NCBI GenBank assembly: GCA_913020705.1
Contig: CAJWBY010000012.1
Span: forward strand, 1 to 52,527
Length of the DNA: 52,527 nucleotides
Direction of reading: 5' to 3'
Source: an uncultured Colwellia sp.
Lineage (GTDB): Bacteria > Pseudomonadota > Gammaproteobacteria > Enterobacterales > Alteromonadaceae
Below are positions 1 through 7,942 of this stretch, piece after piece (the first letter of the stretch is position 1; each line of letters opens with the position of its first letter). Both the position numbers and the translations under genes were made by a program. The notes beneath the pieces were generated by a model. That model searched no databases. It was not told where the DNA came from and saw only the letters and a list, made by a program, of their open reading frames with translations.

Positions 1-240
1 ATTAGGCTCATTCTAAAGTCGGGAACAACAGGAGCCGTTGATCTAAAAATGAGTCAATTTATTTTTATGATGGATATTTCAACTATCGCTTTTGCGCTAA
101 GTATGGGAATTGATAAAGGGTGGCCGTTAATGGTTCTTGCAATAACTAGTGGCATAACAAAAATAATAATTATGTATTTGTTTAATTGGGTAAGAGTAAG
201 CCCTGTAGCTTCAAAGCGTAGAAGAAATTTCGAAAGCTAA
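1..240 (+). CDS. Possible C-terminal part of a small membrane protein
   Basis: The frame is open from the first base of the window to the TAA at 238-240. The first Met codon is at 49, with no Shine-Dalgarno sequence at a useful distance (the nearest GGAG is about 17 bases upstream), so I read this as the end of a gene starting outside the window. Two hydrophobic stretches, roughly residues 5-20 and 28-45 counted from that Met, suggest membrane segments, followed by a basic tail (KRRRN). The second stretch loosely recalls DUF2061-type small membrane proteins, but I would not assign it. A non-coding frame is also possible. Confidence 0.35.
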   Translation: MRLILKSGTTGAVDLKMSQFIFMMDISTIAFALSMGIDKGWPLMVLAITSGITKIIIMYLFNWVRVSPVASKRRRNFES

Positions 241-488
241 CATCATTAATTGCTTAATCATCTCCTTAAAACACTTAACAGATTCGTTTTTAGTCGTTAT
301 TACACCCTAAGTTAACAAGTATGAATAGATAATTATTTTAATATTTAACTTTTAGCTAATAATCAATATCACGATTTTTTTGAACAATTCATATAAATGG
401 GATGTTATTTAATCTATTGTCGTATAACTGTCGTAAGGTTTGCGTAATATCACCGTAATAGATTCGTAAACGTTTCCGAGTAAATGAT

Positions 489-512
489 AGAGAATTCAAT
501 TGTCTCTATACT
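489..512 (+). promoter_or_regulatory. Possible promoter and operator of the XRE-type regulator
   Basis: AGAGAATTCAATTGTCTCT (489-507) is an imperfect inverted repeat that runs directly into TATACT (507-512), a good -10 box 18 bases before the start codon at 530. A palindrome overlapping the promoter of an XRE regulator would fit autoregulation. No convincing -35 is visible, so this is inference. Confidence 0.3.
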
Positions 513-529
513 AACGAGTAAAGGTATTT

Positions 530-955
530 ATGAAAATTAATGCAAAATTGATTTTAGAATTAAGAAACAAGAAGTCATGGTCTCAAGATGAGTTAGCCAT
601 TGCATCAGGCCTTAATTTAAGGACGATACAACGAATAGAGAATGAGGCATCTGCTTCGTTGCAATCTAGAAAATCTTTAGCATCAGCATTAGATATAGAT
701 ACCTTAGATCTTGAATACAAGGAATTAAAACAAATGAAACAATATGAATATAAAACCTTAGAAATTGAAAGTAAAGAAGGCTTTCTTACCGGTATCAAAA
801 AACAAAAACTTCCAGATTTGGCGAATATATTCAATGAAGAAGGTAAGCATGGTTGGCTTGTTGTACAGATACTTACACCAGATCTCGCACAGGGCGTTTG
901 GTCTGCTAAAACGGGCAATATGGTTGCACTACTACAAAGAGAAGTTCTAGCGTAA
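530..955 (+). CDS. XRE-family helix-turn-helix regulator with a DUF4177-like C-terminal domain
   Basis: The 141-aa protein has an N-terminal Cro/C1-type helix-turn-helix over about residues 5-60; the SQDELAIASGLNLRTIQRIE stretch is typical of this fold. A second small domain covers about residues 70-140 (YEYKTLEIESKEGFLTG ... LNEEGKHGW-like pattern, then W..QIL), which resembles the short DUF4177 module often attached to such regulators. The ATG at 530 has AAAGG six bases upstream. It stands alone, with 318 bases of apparently empty sequence after it. Targets are unknown; autoregulation is possible given the palindrome in front of it. Confidence 0.8.
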   Translation: MKINAKLILELRNKKSWSQDELAIASGLNLRTIQRIENEASASLQSRKSLASALDIDTLDLEYKELKQMKQYEYKTLEIESKEGFLTGIKKQKLPDLANIFNEEGKHGWLVVQILTPDLAQGVWSAKTGNMVALLQREVLA

Positions 956-1273
956 CAAGTTTGTAGTGTTAGATAGAAACGAAGCTTCTATATTAACAAT
1001 TAACTTTGATTTGTAACATATTTTTCGTAGACGTGATTAACAGATGTCTTTTTTCAGGTTCTATTGACGAGTGACCAGTTGAATTACTTATCATTAATTG
1101 AGAACTGGGTAATTTTGATGTAGTACCTAGGCATTCGAAAGTGGGTAATTAATGTGGTCACGGCGATAGGGTAATAACGGCCAGCATCGACTCGAATAAA
1201 CAGTATATTTACTATTTTTAGTGTTTAATAATAATTTTTAACGGTGTAATAGTCCATTTTATAATTAATTAGA
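956..1273. other. Intergenic, nothing recognised
   Basis: This AT-rich stretch separates the XRE regulator from the convergent response-regulator gene. I see no open frame with a ribosome site, no clear terminator hairpin with a T-run and no RNA gene. Confidence 0.5.
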
Positions 1274-1615
1274 TTACCTTGTGATGACGGCATCGAGAAT
1301 AAACTCTTTGATAGCTGCTAACCTATAGGGTTTTTCAATTTTATGGTCAAAGCACGTATCCATAGTTACATCGAGCTCGCCAGTAATAAGTATTTTATTT
1401 GCTTGAGAAGTAATTGCATTTGCTACTTCAATACCATTTGATTTTTTTAATCGGTAGTCAATAAATATCAAATCTGGATGTGTATTATTACAGAATGCGA
1501 TTGCAGGTTCTTCATCAGTAAAAACAGTAAGGTTTATTTCCTCTGACTGTAAATACTCTTTGAACATCTGACATAGCATTTCTTCATCATCAATATAAAC
1601 AACATTTATTGGCAT
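1274..1615 (-). CDS. Single-domain response regulator (receiver domain only)
   Basis: The 113-aa protein is a bare CheY-like receiver domain without an output domain. Key residues are visible: the acidic pair D9-D10 (YIDDEE), the phosphorylation site D53 in LIFIDYR, T78 in LITGE and the conserved K95 in IEKPY. The ATG at 1615 has AAGGA eight bases upstream. No histidine kinase is adjacent, so it probably takes phosphate from a kinase encoded elsewhere or works through protein contacts. It ends close to the last helix of the fold, so it is complete. Confidence 0.85.
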   Translation of the reverse strand: MPINVVYIDDEEMLCQMFKEYLQSEEINLTVFTDEEPAIAFCNNTHPDLIFIDYRLKKSNGIEVANAITSQANKILITGELDVTMDTCFDHKIEKPYRLAAIKEFILDAVITR

Positions 1616-1969
1616 TTTATTCCTTAATAACTTTATTTTTAAGAAAGCTTATAACAAAAATTCTATCCATGGAGCCACTGTCGATAAAGTTAGTGAGGGT
1701 GTTGATTTATATCGACATAACTTATTAATACTTATTTAAATAGTAGCAGTAAAACCAGAGTAATCAACTCGTAGATTTGATTTATCTGAATATAAATATT
1801 AAATAGTTTCTTATGAGGCTTTAGAGGTTTATTTATCTTTTTTATTCTGTGTATTTAGATGTATTTGTGGTGTTATTAATTGTAGGCAGATGTTGATGAA
1901 ATACTAAAATTTACCAAATTCGATTCCAGTATTTCGTTATCAAGTAGTGGATGTGAAAGTAAATGTAGC
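1616..1969. other. Intergenic, nothing recognised
   Basis: This region separates the receiver gene (reading left) from the 3' end of the solute-binding protein gene (also reading left). It must hold the promoter of the receiver gene, but I could not pick out confident boxes. No RNA gene or repeat was seen. Confidence 0.4.
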
Positions 1970-2740
1970 CTATTGGTGAGTTGTCGTCCAACGATGAATA
2001 ATCTCAGCGATCATGCCATTTTCTTTCAATTTTCTAATCGCGTTATTAATAATATCAAGGGTTTCAGGAGTACATGATTTACGACTAAGCATAATATGAA
2101 TATTATCTTGATATATTGTTAGCGGATGAACTTCAAACTCATCTTGTAATGAATACTTTTCAGAGAAAGCTTTCATCGTTACAGGGTCTACTAAAAAGCC
2201 ATCTATATGTCCTTTCATTAAGAGAGCTACATTTTGTTCTAAATCTATAACGTCATTAATGTGTGTATAAAACTCTTTTGTTGTAATAAGTTGCTTATAT
2301 TCATCACCATAAAAATATCCACCTTCAACACCAATCATATATTCAGAGGTTGAAAGATCACTTAATGTCTTTAATTTTATTTTCTCAGATGTTCCTTTTC
2401 TTACAAAAAGGTTAACTTTTTCTAGTCTGTAAGGTAAAGAAAAATAAGATGTTTTTTCACGTTCAGGTGAATGGGATGCACCCATCGCCATGTCCATGGT
2501 ACCTGTTTTAATATACTGTAAATGTCTTTTCCAAGGGATTTCCGTGAATTTTACTTTTAGATTTGATTCTTTAATAATTGCATTGAAAATATCAAAATCT
2601 AATCCAACAAGTTTTTGTTGTTTATTATGATATTGATAGGGATACCATAACTCCCATCCAACAGCATATTCTCTTGAAGGGCCTTCATTAGCTAAGCTAT
2701 TAAAAGTTAAAAGTAGAGTTAATAGTAAATATTTTTTCAT
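1970..2740 (-). CDS. Periplasmic solute-binding protein, family 3 (amino-acid-type)
   Basis: The 256-aa protein starts with a Sec signal peptide (MKKYLLLTLLLTFNSLA, cleavage likely before NEG) and continues as a bacterial extracellular solute-binding family 3 domain. Typical features are WYPYQY near the start, VGLDFDIFNAIIKE, the FTEIPWKRHLQYIKTG segment, and the C-terminal ELRK-like LDIINNAIRKLKENGMIAEI. No permease or ATPase gene is adjacent, as is common for stand-alone amino-acid-binding-like proteins in Alteromonadales. The ligand cannot be deduced. The ATG at 2740 has only a weak ribosome site. Confidence 0.85.
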   Translation of the reverse strand: MKKYLLLTLLLTFNSLANEGPSREYAVGWELWYPYQYHNKQQKLVGLDFDIFNAIIKESNLKVKFTEIPWKRHLQYIKTGTMDMAMGASHSPEREKTSYFSLPYRLEKVNLFVRKGTSEKIKLKTLSDLSTSEYMIGVEGGYFYGDEYKQLITTKEFYTHINDVIDLEQNVALLMKGHIDGFLVDPVTMKAFSEKYSLQDEFEVHPLTIYQDNIHIMLSRKSCTPETLDIINNAIRKLKENGMIAEIIHRWTTTHQ

Positions 2741-2908
2741 TATATCTGTTATATCTCTCAGCTAGTTATCAATGAATATCACACCGTTGAAATTTAAAAT
2801 AACGAGGACGTTTCGGTCATACTTTAACCAAGTAGCACTATACCAATAGTGCCACCAAGTTAAAAGGTTAGCAGCGGTAGAATATATTTTTAAACTTTGA
2901 CTAAAATG

Positions 2909-3781
2909 TTATTTTACGTCATCCAATTTGTTCTGTGTTTTTAATTCAAAATCACTTGCGTCATGACGTTCATGTAACTGTTGGTCTAATTCTCCCCAAG
3001 AGCGGTTGACCATTACACCAAGTTTAACTGCTGTTCGTTCTGCTATTCCTTCAGTCCAACGAACTAAGTTTTTATATGACTGAGTTTGTAAAAATTCTGC
3101 AGCTTCGTATACTTTATTTTGTACTAATGCCCCATACCATGGCCAAATAGCTATATCAGCGATAGTGTATTGGTCGCCACACATATATTTATTCTTAGCT
3201 AGATGGCGATCTAGTACATCAAGTTGCCGCTTAACTTCCATTGTAAATCGCTCTATCGGATACTCAAATTTCTCTGGTGCATAAGCGTAAAAATGTCCAA
3301 AACCACCACCTAGATAAGGTCCGCTTCCTACTTGCCAAAATAACCAAGACAAACACTGTGCTTTCATCTGTGGTTCTTTAGGTATCAAAGCATCAAATTT
3401 CTCTGCTAAGTACATCATTATCGCGCCAGATTCGAAAATAGGTAAATTATTTTCGTTAGTTTTATCGACTAAAGCGGGAATTTTAGAATTAGGATTCACT
3501 GCTACAAATCCTGAGCTGAATTGTTCACCTTCCATAATATTAATTAAAAATGCATCGTACTCAGCACCCTTAATTCCTAAAGCTAATAATTCTTCCAATA
3601 GAATGGTTACCTTAACGCCATTTGGTGTCGCCAAAGAATATAGCTGTAAAGGATGTTTACCTGAAGGTAAGTCTGCTTGATGTGTAGAACCAGCAGTAGG
3701 GCGGTTAATACTAGCAAACTTACCACCATTTTCAGTATTCCATTGCCATATTTTGGGTGGCACGTATGTTTGTTCAGACAT
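2909..3781 (-). CDS. yghU: Glutathione-dependent disulfide-bond oxidoreductase, YghU type (Nu-class GST)
   Basis: The protein matches Escherichia coli YghU nearly end to end as I recall it: an N-terminal extension (YVPPKIWQWNTENGGKFASI), then LPSGKHPLQLYSLATPNGVK with the TPNG motif that binds glutathione in Nu-class enzymes, NPNSKIPALVD with the cis-proline, ESGAIMMYLAEKF, and the long C-terminal LHERHDASDFE segment. The reaction would be glutathione-dependent disulfide or peroxide reduction in the cytosol. I chose the ATG at 3781 (MSEQTY): it has GGAG seven bases upstream and matches the family start, whereas an in-frame Met at 3802 has no ribosome site. Confidence 0.93.
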   Translation of the reverse strand: MSEQTYVPPKIWQWNTENGGKFASINRPTAGSTHQADLPSGKHPLQLYSLATPNGVKVTILLEELLALGIKGAEYDAFLINIMEGEQFSSGFVAVNPNSKIPALVDKTNENNLPIFESGAIMMYLAEKFDALIPKEPQMKAQCLSWLFWQVGSGPYLGGGFGHFYAYAPEKFEYPIERFTMEVKRQLDVLDRHLAKNKYMCGDQYTIADIAIWPWYGALVQNKVYEAAEFLQTQSYKNLVRWTEGIAERTAVKLGVMVNRSWGELDQQLHERHDASDFELKTQNKLDDVK

Positions 3782-4123
3782 TTTTTGCTCCGTAATTTTC
3801 AAGGTGACAATTAATATATCAAAATTATTTTTAATCGATTAACAGATTAACTAAACATTAAACTTATATCTAATGCAATAGACATTGTATGAGTCTGATT
3901 AATTTCATACAAAAACATCTAAGTTAAACTGAAAAATATAATGTGTGTTCCATACAAACAACTAGAATTACATATCAATGTTTTGTGCGGTCATTTTAAT
4001 TATTTTATCACTACCGTTTATACTCGCTCTCATTAAAATTATCATAATATAAATTTTATTTAATAACTGTTATATATGTTAGAATTCACCAATATTATTA
4101 TTTAAAATTATTTGGCGTATTTC
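3782..4123. promoter_or_regulatory. Divergent intergenic region with a palindrome upstream of yghU
   Basis: This gap must contain the promoters of yghU (left) and the S4 gene (right). TTGTATGA (3885-3892) and TCATACAA (3905-3912) form an 8-bp inverted repeat with a 12-base spacer, a plausible regulator site. A further CATACAA lies near 3951. No gene is seen in the gap. Confidence 0.25.
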
Positions 4124-4501
4124 ATGTCTGAACATTCAATTATCGACATTTGTGTTAAACCTATAGAACTTTGTAAATTACTCAAAATTGCCAATATTTT
4201 CGGTGGTGGCGGCGAAGCTAAAAACATGATCAGTGAAGGCAATGTTTTAGTAAATAATAAAGTTGAAGTTCAAAAGCGTAAAAAAGTTAGTCACGGTGAT
4301 ATTATCGAATGTAACGGTAAAGTTTTTGAGGTCGTTTATAACCCTACCAAAAAATCAGCTGAGTTTATTAGTGCAGTTGAGTCAGCGAATAAAAATTCAA
4401 AAAAGAAAAAGAGAGCTAAAAGTAAAGTGCCAGTTACTTCGTCAGAATCTGTTAAAAAACCATCGATTGAACGGTCGAAAAGAAAGTCTACTTCACTTTA
4501 A
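4124..4501 (+). CDS. S4-domain RNA-binding protein, YbcJ-like, with basic tail
   Basis: The protein is about 125 aa. Residues about 10-70 form an S4 fold like that of E. coli YbcJ: ELCKLLKIANIFGGGGEAKN, ISEGNVLVNNKVE, RKKVSHGDII. The S4 module binds structured RNA. Unlike the 70-aa YbcJ, it carries about 50 extra residues rich in Lys, Arg and Ser (KKKKRAKSK, ERSKRKS), probably an additional non-specific RNA contact. The ATG at 4124 gives MSEHS; a TTG at 4112 is in frame but offers no better ribosome site. Its RNA target is not evident from the context. Confidence 0.8.
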   Translation: MSEHSIIDICVKPIELCKLLKIANIFGGGGEAKNMISEGNVLVNNKVEVQKRKKVSHGDIIECNGKVFEVVYNPTKKSAEFISAVESANKNSKKKKRAKSKVPVTSSESVKKPSIERSKRKSTSL

Positions 4502-4551
4502 TTAGTCGTTAATTTTCACAGTAATTTAAATAAATCGCATGTTTTTGATTG

Positions 4552-4569
4552 GGGGAAGTTCAATTCCCC
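4552..4569 (+). terminator. Possible terminator hairpin after the S4 gene
   Basis: GGGGAA-GTTCAA-TTCCCC forms a 6-bp stem. It is followed by TAGGTTAAAAA rather than a T-run, so termination strength is doubtful. Confidence 0.3.
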
Positions 4570-4596
4570 TAGGTTAAAAAGGGTTGTGGATTTTAG

Positions 4597-4690
4597 GAAA
4601 TAAAAAACCGGAATACCCTGTTAAATTAGCGTGTTCCGGTCTTTATGGGGTCTTAATTAACCCTTGTTTTGTTCCGCTACGGGAGTCTAG
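4597..4690. repeat. Decayed second copy of the tRNA-Val 3' end and downstream terminator
   Basis: This stretch aligns with 7301-7390: AATAAAAAACC..., a terminator stem, TCTTTAT.GG.TCTTAAT.AACCCT, and CGCTACGGGA near 4678-4687, which corresponds to the T-arm side of tRNA-Val. The tRNA part is only partly conserved. It looks like the remnant of an older attachment site, or of a lost tandem tRNA copy. Confidence 0.55.
4603..4640 (-). terminator. Fossil tRNA-Val terminator (decayed copy)
   Basis: Reading leftward, ACCGGAACAC ... GTATTCCGGT forms a stem followed by TTTTTTATT. The arrangement and flanks match the terminator at 7303-7343 that lies just downstream of the duplicated tRNA-Val 3' end, and this copy is likewise followed on its right by a degenerate tRNA-like GCTACGGGA segment. 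Confidence 0.6.
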
Positions 4691-4924
4691 TATATAATCG
4701 CCACTTTACATGAGATTTATGAAACAGAAATATCTGCTGGCCTCGTGTCACAAGTTACTAATTCAGCGATGTAGGTGGTTGAATGGCTAAAAGGGTAATA
4801 TCAAAGTTTACACCCACACATGACACGAAATAGAATGTTGCTTGAATTATCTTCCGGAGAATATATTAATGCAAAATAGTATTCGGCGGCATGGAACTTT
4901 AGGACGAACTTTTTGACATGAAAA

Positions 4925-5515
4925 TTACCAATTTTGCACAGCTGTTCGCAGGAAGTCTATTTGAGTTGATACTACATTAGAGTCTTTTTGAGATTTTCTG
5001 AGTACTATCAAACCTTGTAAAGTACAAATAATATGAATTGCAGCGGCTTCTACATTGCAATTTATATTAAGCTCTCCATGTTCTTTTGCTTGTTGCAGTG
5101 TATTTTGTAATATAGCTTGTAAGCTATTAAATGCCTTGGCGATTTCATTTCTAATTTCTTTTTCTCTGGATATTTCACCTAAAGTACTGGCTTGAATCAT
5201 ACAGCCGAGCGAACCTTTTGTAGAGCTAATGTGTTTACCAAAATTCTCTAAATAATTGTCCAAACGTTTCTTCCCACTTGCCTCGTTATTTATTAACGGC
5301 TGGTTTAACATTTCAAAGATATGTGTTCGATAGTATTCGAGAGCTTGGTGAAACAATGCTTTTTTGTCGCCATAAGTATTGTAAATACTAAAGCGATTGA
5401 TCTCTAATGTTGTGACAAGATCTTGCATTGAGGTGTTTTCATAGCCTTTTTCCCAGAATAGTATCATTGATTTTTTTAGAGCTTCATCGCGGTTGAATTC
5501 AATTTTTCTTGCCAT
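4925..5515 (-). CDS. TetR/AcrR-family repressor of the divergent GST operon
   Basis: The 196-aa protein has the usual N-terminal TetR helix-turn-helix (about residues 8-55; GYENTSMQDLV and the recognition-helix end SIYNTYGDKKALF) and a C-terminal ligand domain. A cysteine in GSLGCMIQAS lies where reactive-cysteine regulators such as NemR carry one, which would fit sensing of electrophiles, but this is inference. It is divergent from two glutathione S-transferase genes, and inverted repeats in the shared gap are likely its operators. The start at 5515 has only a weak ribosome site. Confidence 0.88.
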   Translation of the reverse strand: MARKIEFNRDEALKKSMILFWEKGYENTSMQDLVTTLEINRFSIYNTYGDKKALFHQALEYYRTHIFEMLNQPLINNEASGKKRLDNYLENFGKHISSTKGSLGCMIQASTLGEISREKEIRNEIAKAFNSLQAILQNTLQQAKEHGELNINCNVEAAAIHIICTLQGLIVLRKSQKDSNVVSTQIDFLRTAVQNW

Positions 5516-5560
5516 TATGGTGTTCTGGATAGGGTCATTAATTATAATGATATCTTTTTC

Positions 5561-5606
5561 TTGACCGATTGTTTAGTTATTTATACTATCCTGAACGACC
5601 GTTCAG
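5561..5606 (+). promoter_or_regulatory. GST operon promoter with two TetR-type operators
   Basis: CTGAACGACCGTTCAG (5591-5606) is a perfect 7+2+7 inverted repeat. TTGACCGATTGTTTAG (5562-5577 by eye, starting within one base) has the same length and matches it at 11 of 16 positions. A -35-like TTGACC (5561-5566) and a -10-like TACTAT (5584-5589) are 17 bases apart, so one operator covers the -35 and the other lies just after the -10. This is a convincing repressor layout for the TetR gene next door. Confidence 0.6.
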
Positions 5607-5623
5607 TAATTAAAGAGATACAC

Positions 5624-6235
5624 ATGAAAATATATGAATCAGCAACAGCACCAAATGCAAGACGAGTAAGAATATTTTTACATGAGAAAAGCATTGAAAA
5701 TATCGAGTATGTTCAAATGGATATTCAAGGTGGTGAAAATTTAACCAAGGCGTTTAAACAAAAAAATCCACTCGCTAAAATCCCTATTTTAGAACTCGAT
5801 GATGGGACAATCATTAGCGAAAGTGTTGCAATTTGTCGTTATTTTGAAGAAAAAAATCAAGAAACTCCCTTACTAGGTTCAGGTGCTTTTGAAAAAGCCA
5901 TAATTGAACAATGGCAAAGACGTATTGAATTGTCTTTGTTAATGCCAACAGGCATGTGCTTTCAACATAGCACAGGTTATTTTAAAGATCGCATGAATGT
6001 TGTTCCTGAATGGGGAAAGGAATGTGGAAACAATGTTAAAAAGTTTTTGGCTTTTCTTGACACACACTTAGCAGGTTCAGAATATATCGCTGGCGATAGT
6101 TTTTCTATTGCAGATATAACAGCGCTAATCTCAATCGACTTTAACCGTGTCAATAATATTAAAATAGAAGACAACCAAGAAAATTTGAAACGTTGGTACG
6201 CAGCTGTTTCTTCAAGACCGTCGGCAAAAGCATAG
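5624..6235 (+). CDS. Glutathione S-transferase family protein
   Basis: The 204-aa protein has an N-terminal thioredoxin-like domain (KIYESATAPNARRVRIFL, then NPLAKIPILELDDGTIISES with the cis-Pro and the ES pair that holds the glutathione gamma-glutamyl group) and an all-helical C-terminal domain ending in the family-typical GDSFSIADITAL and RWYAAVSSRPSA. I use the ATG at 5624 (MKIYES); an upstream in-frame Met at 5561 lies inside the promoter. It leads an operon with the next GST gene and is probably repressed by the divergent TetR. A role in electrophile detoxification is inferred from family and context. Confidence 0.9.
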   Translation: MKIYESATAPNARRVRIFLHEKSIENIEYVQMDIQGGENLTKAFKQKNPLAKIPILELDDGTIISESVAICRYFEEKNQETPLLGSGAFEKAIIEQWQRRIELSLLMPTGMCFQHSTGYFKDRMNVVPEWGKECGNNVKKFLAFLDTHLAGSEYIAGDSFSIADITALISIDFNRVNNIKIEDNQENLKRWYAAVSSRPSAKA

Positions 6236-6244
6236 GAGATTATT

Positions 6245-6901
6245 ATGATTGATTTTTACACTTCCCCTACACCAAATGGGCATAAAGTAAGTATTGCCCT
6301 TGAAGAGATGCAATTAGACTATAACGTTATCAGCGTAAATTTAATGGCGGGAGAACAAAAAACGCCTGAATACATTAAACTAAATCCAAATGGAAGAATA
6401 CCAACGATAATAGATCGCGATAACGATGATTTTGTTGTGTTTGAATCTGGTGCTATCTTGATGTATCTAGGGGAGATTTCAGGAAAATTTTATCCAACAG
6501 ATGCAAAAAAACGCTCTCAGGTTGTTCAGTGGCTAATGTTTCAAATGGGTGGAGTTGGGCCAATGATGGGTCAGGCCAATGTGTTTTTCCGTTATATGCC
6601 TGAGAAAATACAACCAGCAATTGAACGTTATCAAACAGAAGTTAAACGTTTATTTACTGTGTTAGACAATCATTTGGCAACTAATGAATACTTGGTTGAT
6701 GACTACAGTATAGCGGATATTGCTAATTGGGCTTGGGTAAGAACACATAATTGGTCTGGTGTTGAAATTGAAGATTTAGTAAACCTGAGTCGTTGGGTTA
6801 AAGTCATTGCTGAAAGACCTGCGGCTAAAGTAGGTATTGAAATCCCGACAAAGATTGATGTAGAAACCTTGTTAAAAAGCGCAAAGGAAATAGTGACCTA
6901 A
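6245..6901 (+). CDS. Glutathione S-transferase, YfcG/Nu-class-like
   Basis: The 218-aa protein carries the [13 protein letters not shown] motif characteristic of YfcG/YghU/Ure2p-like enzymes, [11 protein letters not shown] with the cis-Pro, [12 protein letters not shown], and a C-terminal domain with [15 protein letters not shown] and [11 protein letters not shown]. Such enzymes reduce disulfides using two glutathiones. It starts 9 bases after the previous GST gene, with AGGAG seven bases before the ATG, so both are one operon. It is a second relative of the yghU product encoded at 2909-3781. Confidence 0.9.
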   Translation: MIDFYTSPTPNGHKVSIALEEMQLDYNVISVNLMAGEQKTPEYIKLNPNGRIPTIIDRDNDDFVVFESGAILMYLGEISGKFYPTDAKKRSQVVQWLMFQMGGVGPMMGQANVFFRYMPEKIQPAIERYQTEVKRLFTVLDNHLATNEYLVDDYSIADIANWAWVRTHNWSGVEIEDLVNLSRWVKVIAERPAAKVGIEIPTKIDVETLLKSAKEIVT

Positions 6902-6913
6902 ACACGTTTTATC

Positions 6914-6935
6914 TGAGCCTGCATTTAAGCAGGTT
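6914..6935 (+). terminator. Weak terminator-like hairpin after the GST operon
   Basis: GAGCCTGC-ATTTAA-GCAGGTTC pairs at 7 of 8 positions, 13 bases after the GST stop codon. No T-run follows. Confidence 0.35.
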
Positions 6936-7208
6936 CATGACTTAATCCGTTATCAGAAATAAGTTGAATAACTCGGCAGTATTTTTATCAAGATAAATAA
7001 ACTTCTTTTATGACGAAACAATAATAGTGTTCCTGCCATTTCGTATATTCAAATTTCTGCGCAGGACTGATTATTGTGTTCTAGTCATTTTGATACATTA
7101 GGTTTTACCTATTTTAAGCTATAAATCTCTTCAGTTTCATTAGACTATTACAAATTAGATAAAGCTTGTTTAATTGCAGTGCTAGAAAGAGGGGGAACTT
7201 TAGCCATA

Positions 7209-7265
7209 AAGCGGTACCAGATTATGTAATTGAAACTAGTACCGCTTACAGTACCGCTTTTTTTA
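7209..7265 (+). terminator. Terminator-like inverted repeats
   Basis: AAGCGGTAC (7209-7217) pairs with GTACCGCTT (7239-7247), and a second GTACCGCTT at 7251-7259 runs into a T-run. Two alternative stems could form. No gene precedes it closely, so what it terminates is unclear. Confidence 0.4.
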
Positions 7266-7302
7266 CTGGATTTCATTAGGCTGTATTGGACGTTATAGGC
7301 AA

Positions 7303-7343
7303 TAAAAAACCCGCATACCCATATTTACTATGGTCTTGCGGGT
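7303..7343 (-). terminator. Original tRNA-Val terminator, now detached from the tRNA
   Basis: Reading leftward, ACCCGCA..ACC / GGT..TGCGGGT forms a long stem followed by TTTTTTATT. It lies directly downstream (left) of the duplicated tRNA-Val 3' end at 7368-7401, which is where the chromosomal tRNA terminator would have been before the island entered. The island supplies a replacement terminator at 45278-45306. Confidence 0.65.
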
Positions 7344-7367
7344 CTTTATAGGTTCTTAATGAACCCT

Positions 7368-7401
7368 AATATGGTGCTCGCTACGGGACTCGAACCTGTG
7401 A
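7368..7401. repeat. Left attachment site (direct repeat of tRNA-Val 3' end)
   Basis: These 34 bases are identical to 45311-45344 in the same orientation. They cover the tRNA CCA end, acceptor, T-arm and a few bases beyond (TGGTGCTCGCTACGGG... read on the + strand). The bases flanking the repeat differ on both sides. This is the classic product of integrase-mediated insertion at a tRNA 3' end, here the end distal to the integrase. Confidence 0.93.
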
Positions 7402-7461
7402 TTCGATTTCCTATTTTGTAACTGCCATATTTAAAGGGCTGTAGCAAAGTTTGATTTCAGC

Positions 7462-7494
7462 TTTGTACCACCACGTTGTACTATTTTGTACCAG
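7462..7494. promoter_or_regulatory. Left integrase arm-type boxes
   Basis: TTTGTACCAC at 7462-7471, a variant GTTGTACTA at 7475-7483 and TTTGTACCA at 7485-7493. The first two are 13 bases apart, the same spacing as the two TTTGTACCAC boxes at the right end (45175 and 45188). Their position just inside both island ends suggests arm-type integrase binding sites. Confidence 0.45.
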
Positions 7495-7581
7495 CATGAG
7501 TTTGTATTATTACTATGATTTAATTAAATAACAAGCAAAGGGATTCTTTAAGTAAATTATTTTTGATTTTCTGACTCAATA

Positions 7582-7680
7582 ATAGATTCAACTTCAACTT
7601 TAACTTTAACTTTATAAGTAATGAAATGCCTTAGCGCCAATCCCCATAGAACGCTAGGTTATCTTGCTACGAAAAATCAC
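7582..7680 (+). repeat. Decayed duplicate of the region upstream of the gene at 10853
   Basis: The stretch aligns with 10772-10870: both have ATAGATTCAACTT, TTATAAGTAATGAAA, GAACGC.AGGTTA and TGCTACGAAAAATCA in the same order and nearly the same spacing. In the left copy the start codon is TTG and the reading frame is lost after a few codons, so only the promoter, ribosome site and first codons were kept. It marks an internal duplication at the island edge. Confidence 0.6.
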
Positions 7681-7793
7681 TCGAGTTCGGTTATTTTATG
7701 TTTGAATAATACATAAGCCTTGTATAGTGGTGGTTTTTCTACACCCTCTAAGTAGTTTTTTAACTTTCGACCTTCTTCTGTGCGCCACTTAAA
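7677..7793 (-). pseudogene. Possible C-terminal fragment of an unidentified gene
   Basis: On the minus strand a 38-codon stretch is open between two stops, encoding KWRTEEGRKLKNYLEGVEKP and ending ...KHKITELE. It has a protein-like composition but no start codon or ribosome site. I do not recognise the family. It could be chance. Confidence 0.25.
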
Positions 7794-7942
7794 CTAGCCG
7801 AAACATTGAACTTAGCATCGTGATGTTGAAAATTCTACTTGAAAGTCGTTTATTACCTTTACGTCAAACATTGATCTTAATATTAAACATAACAGTAGAG
7901 AGTTTGTTAACATAACCCAAATTATTCACAAATATAACCTGA

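Noticed and set aside
583..918. Long minus-strand open frame opposite the XRE regulator
   Set aside because: It lies entirely antisense to a well-supported gene and resembles no family.
7590..7615. Short tandem repeats of the CTTTAA type, considered as a CRISPR-like or iteron signal
   Set aside because: Only a few 6-7 base units without spacers; no cas gene in the window.
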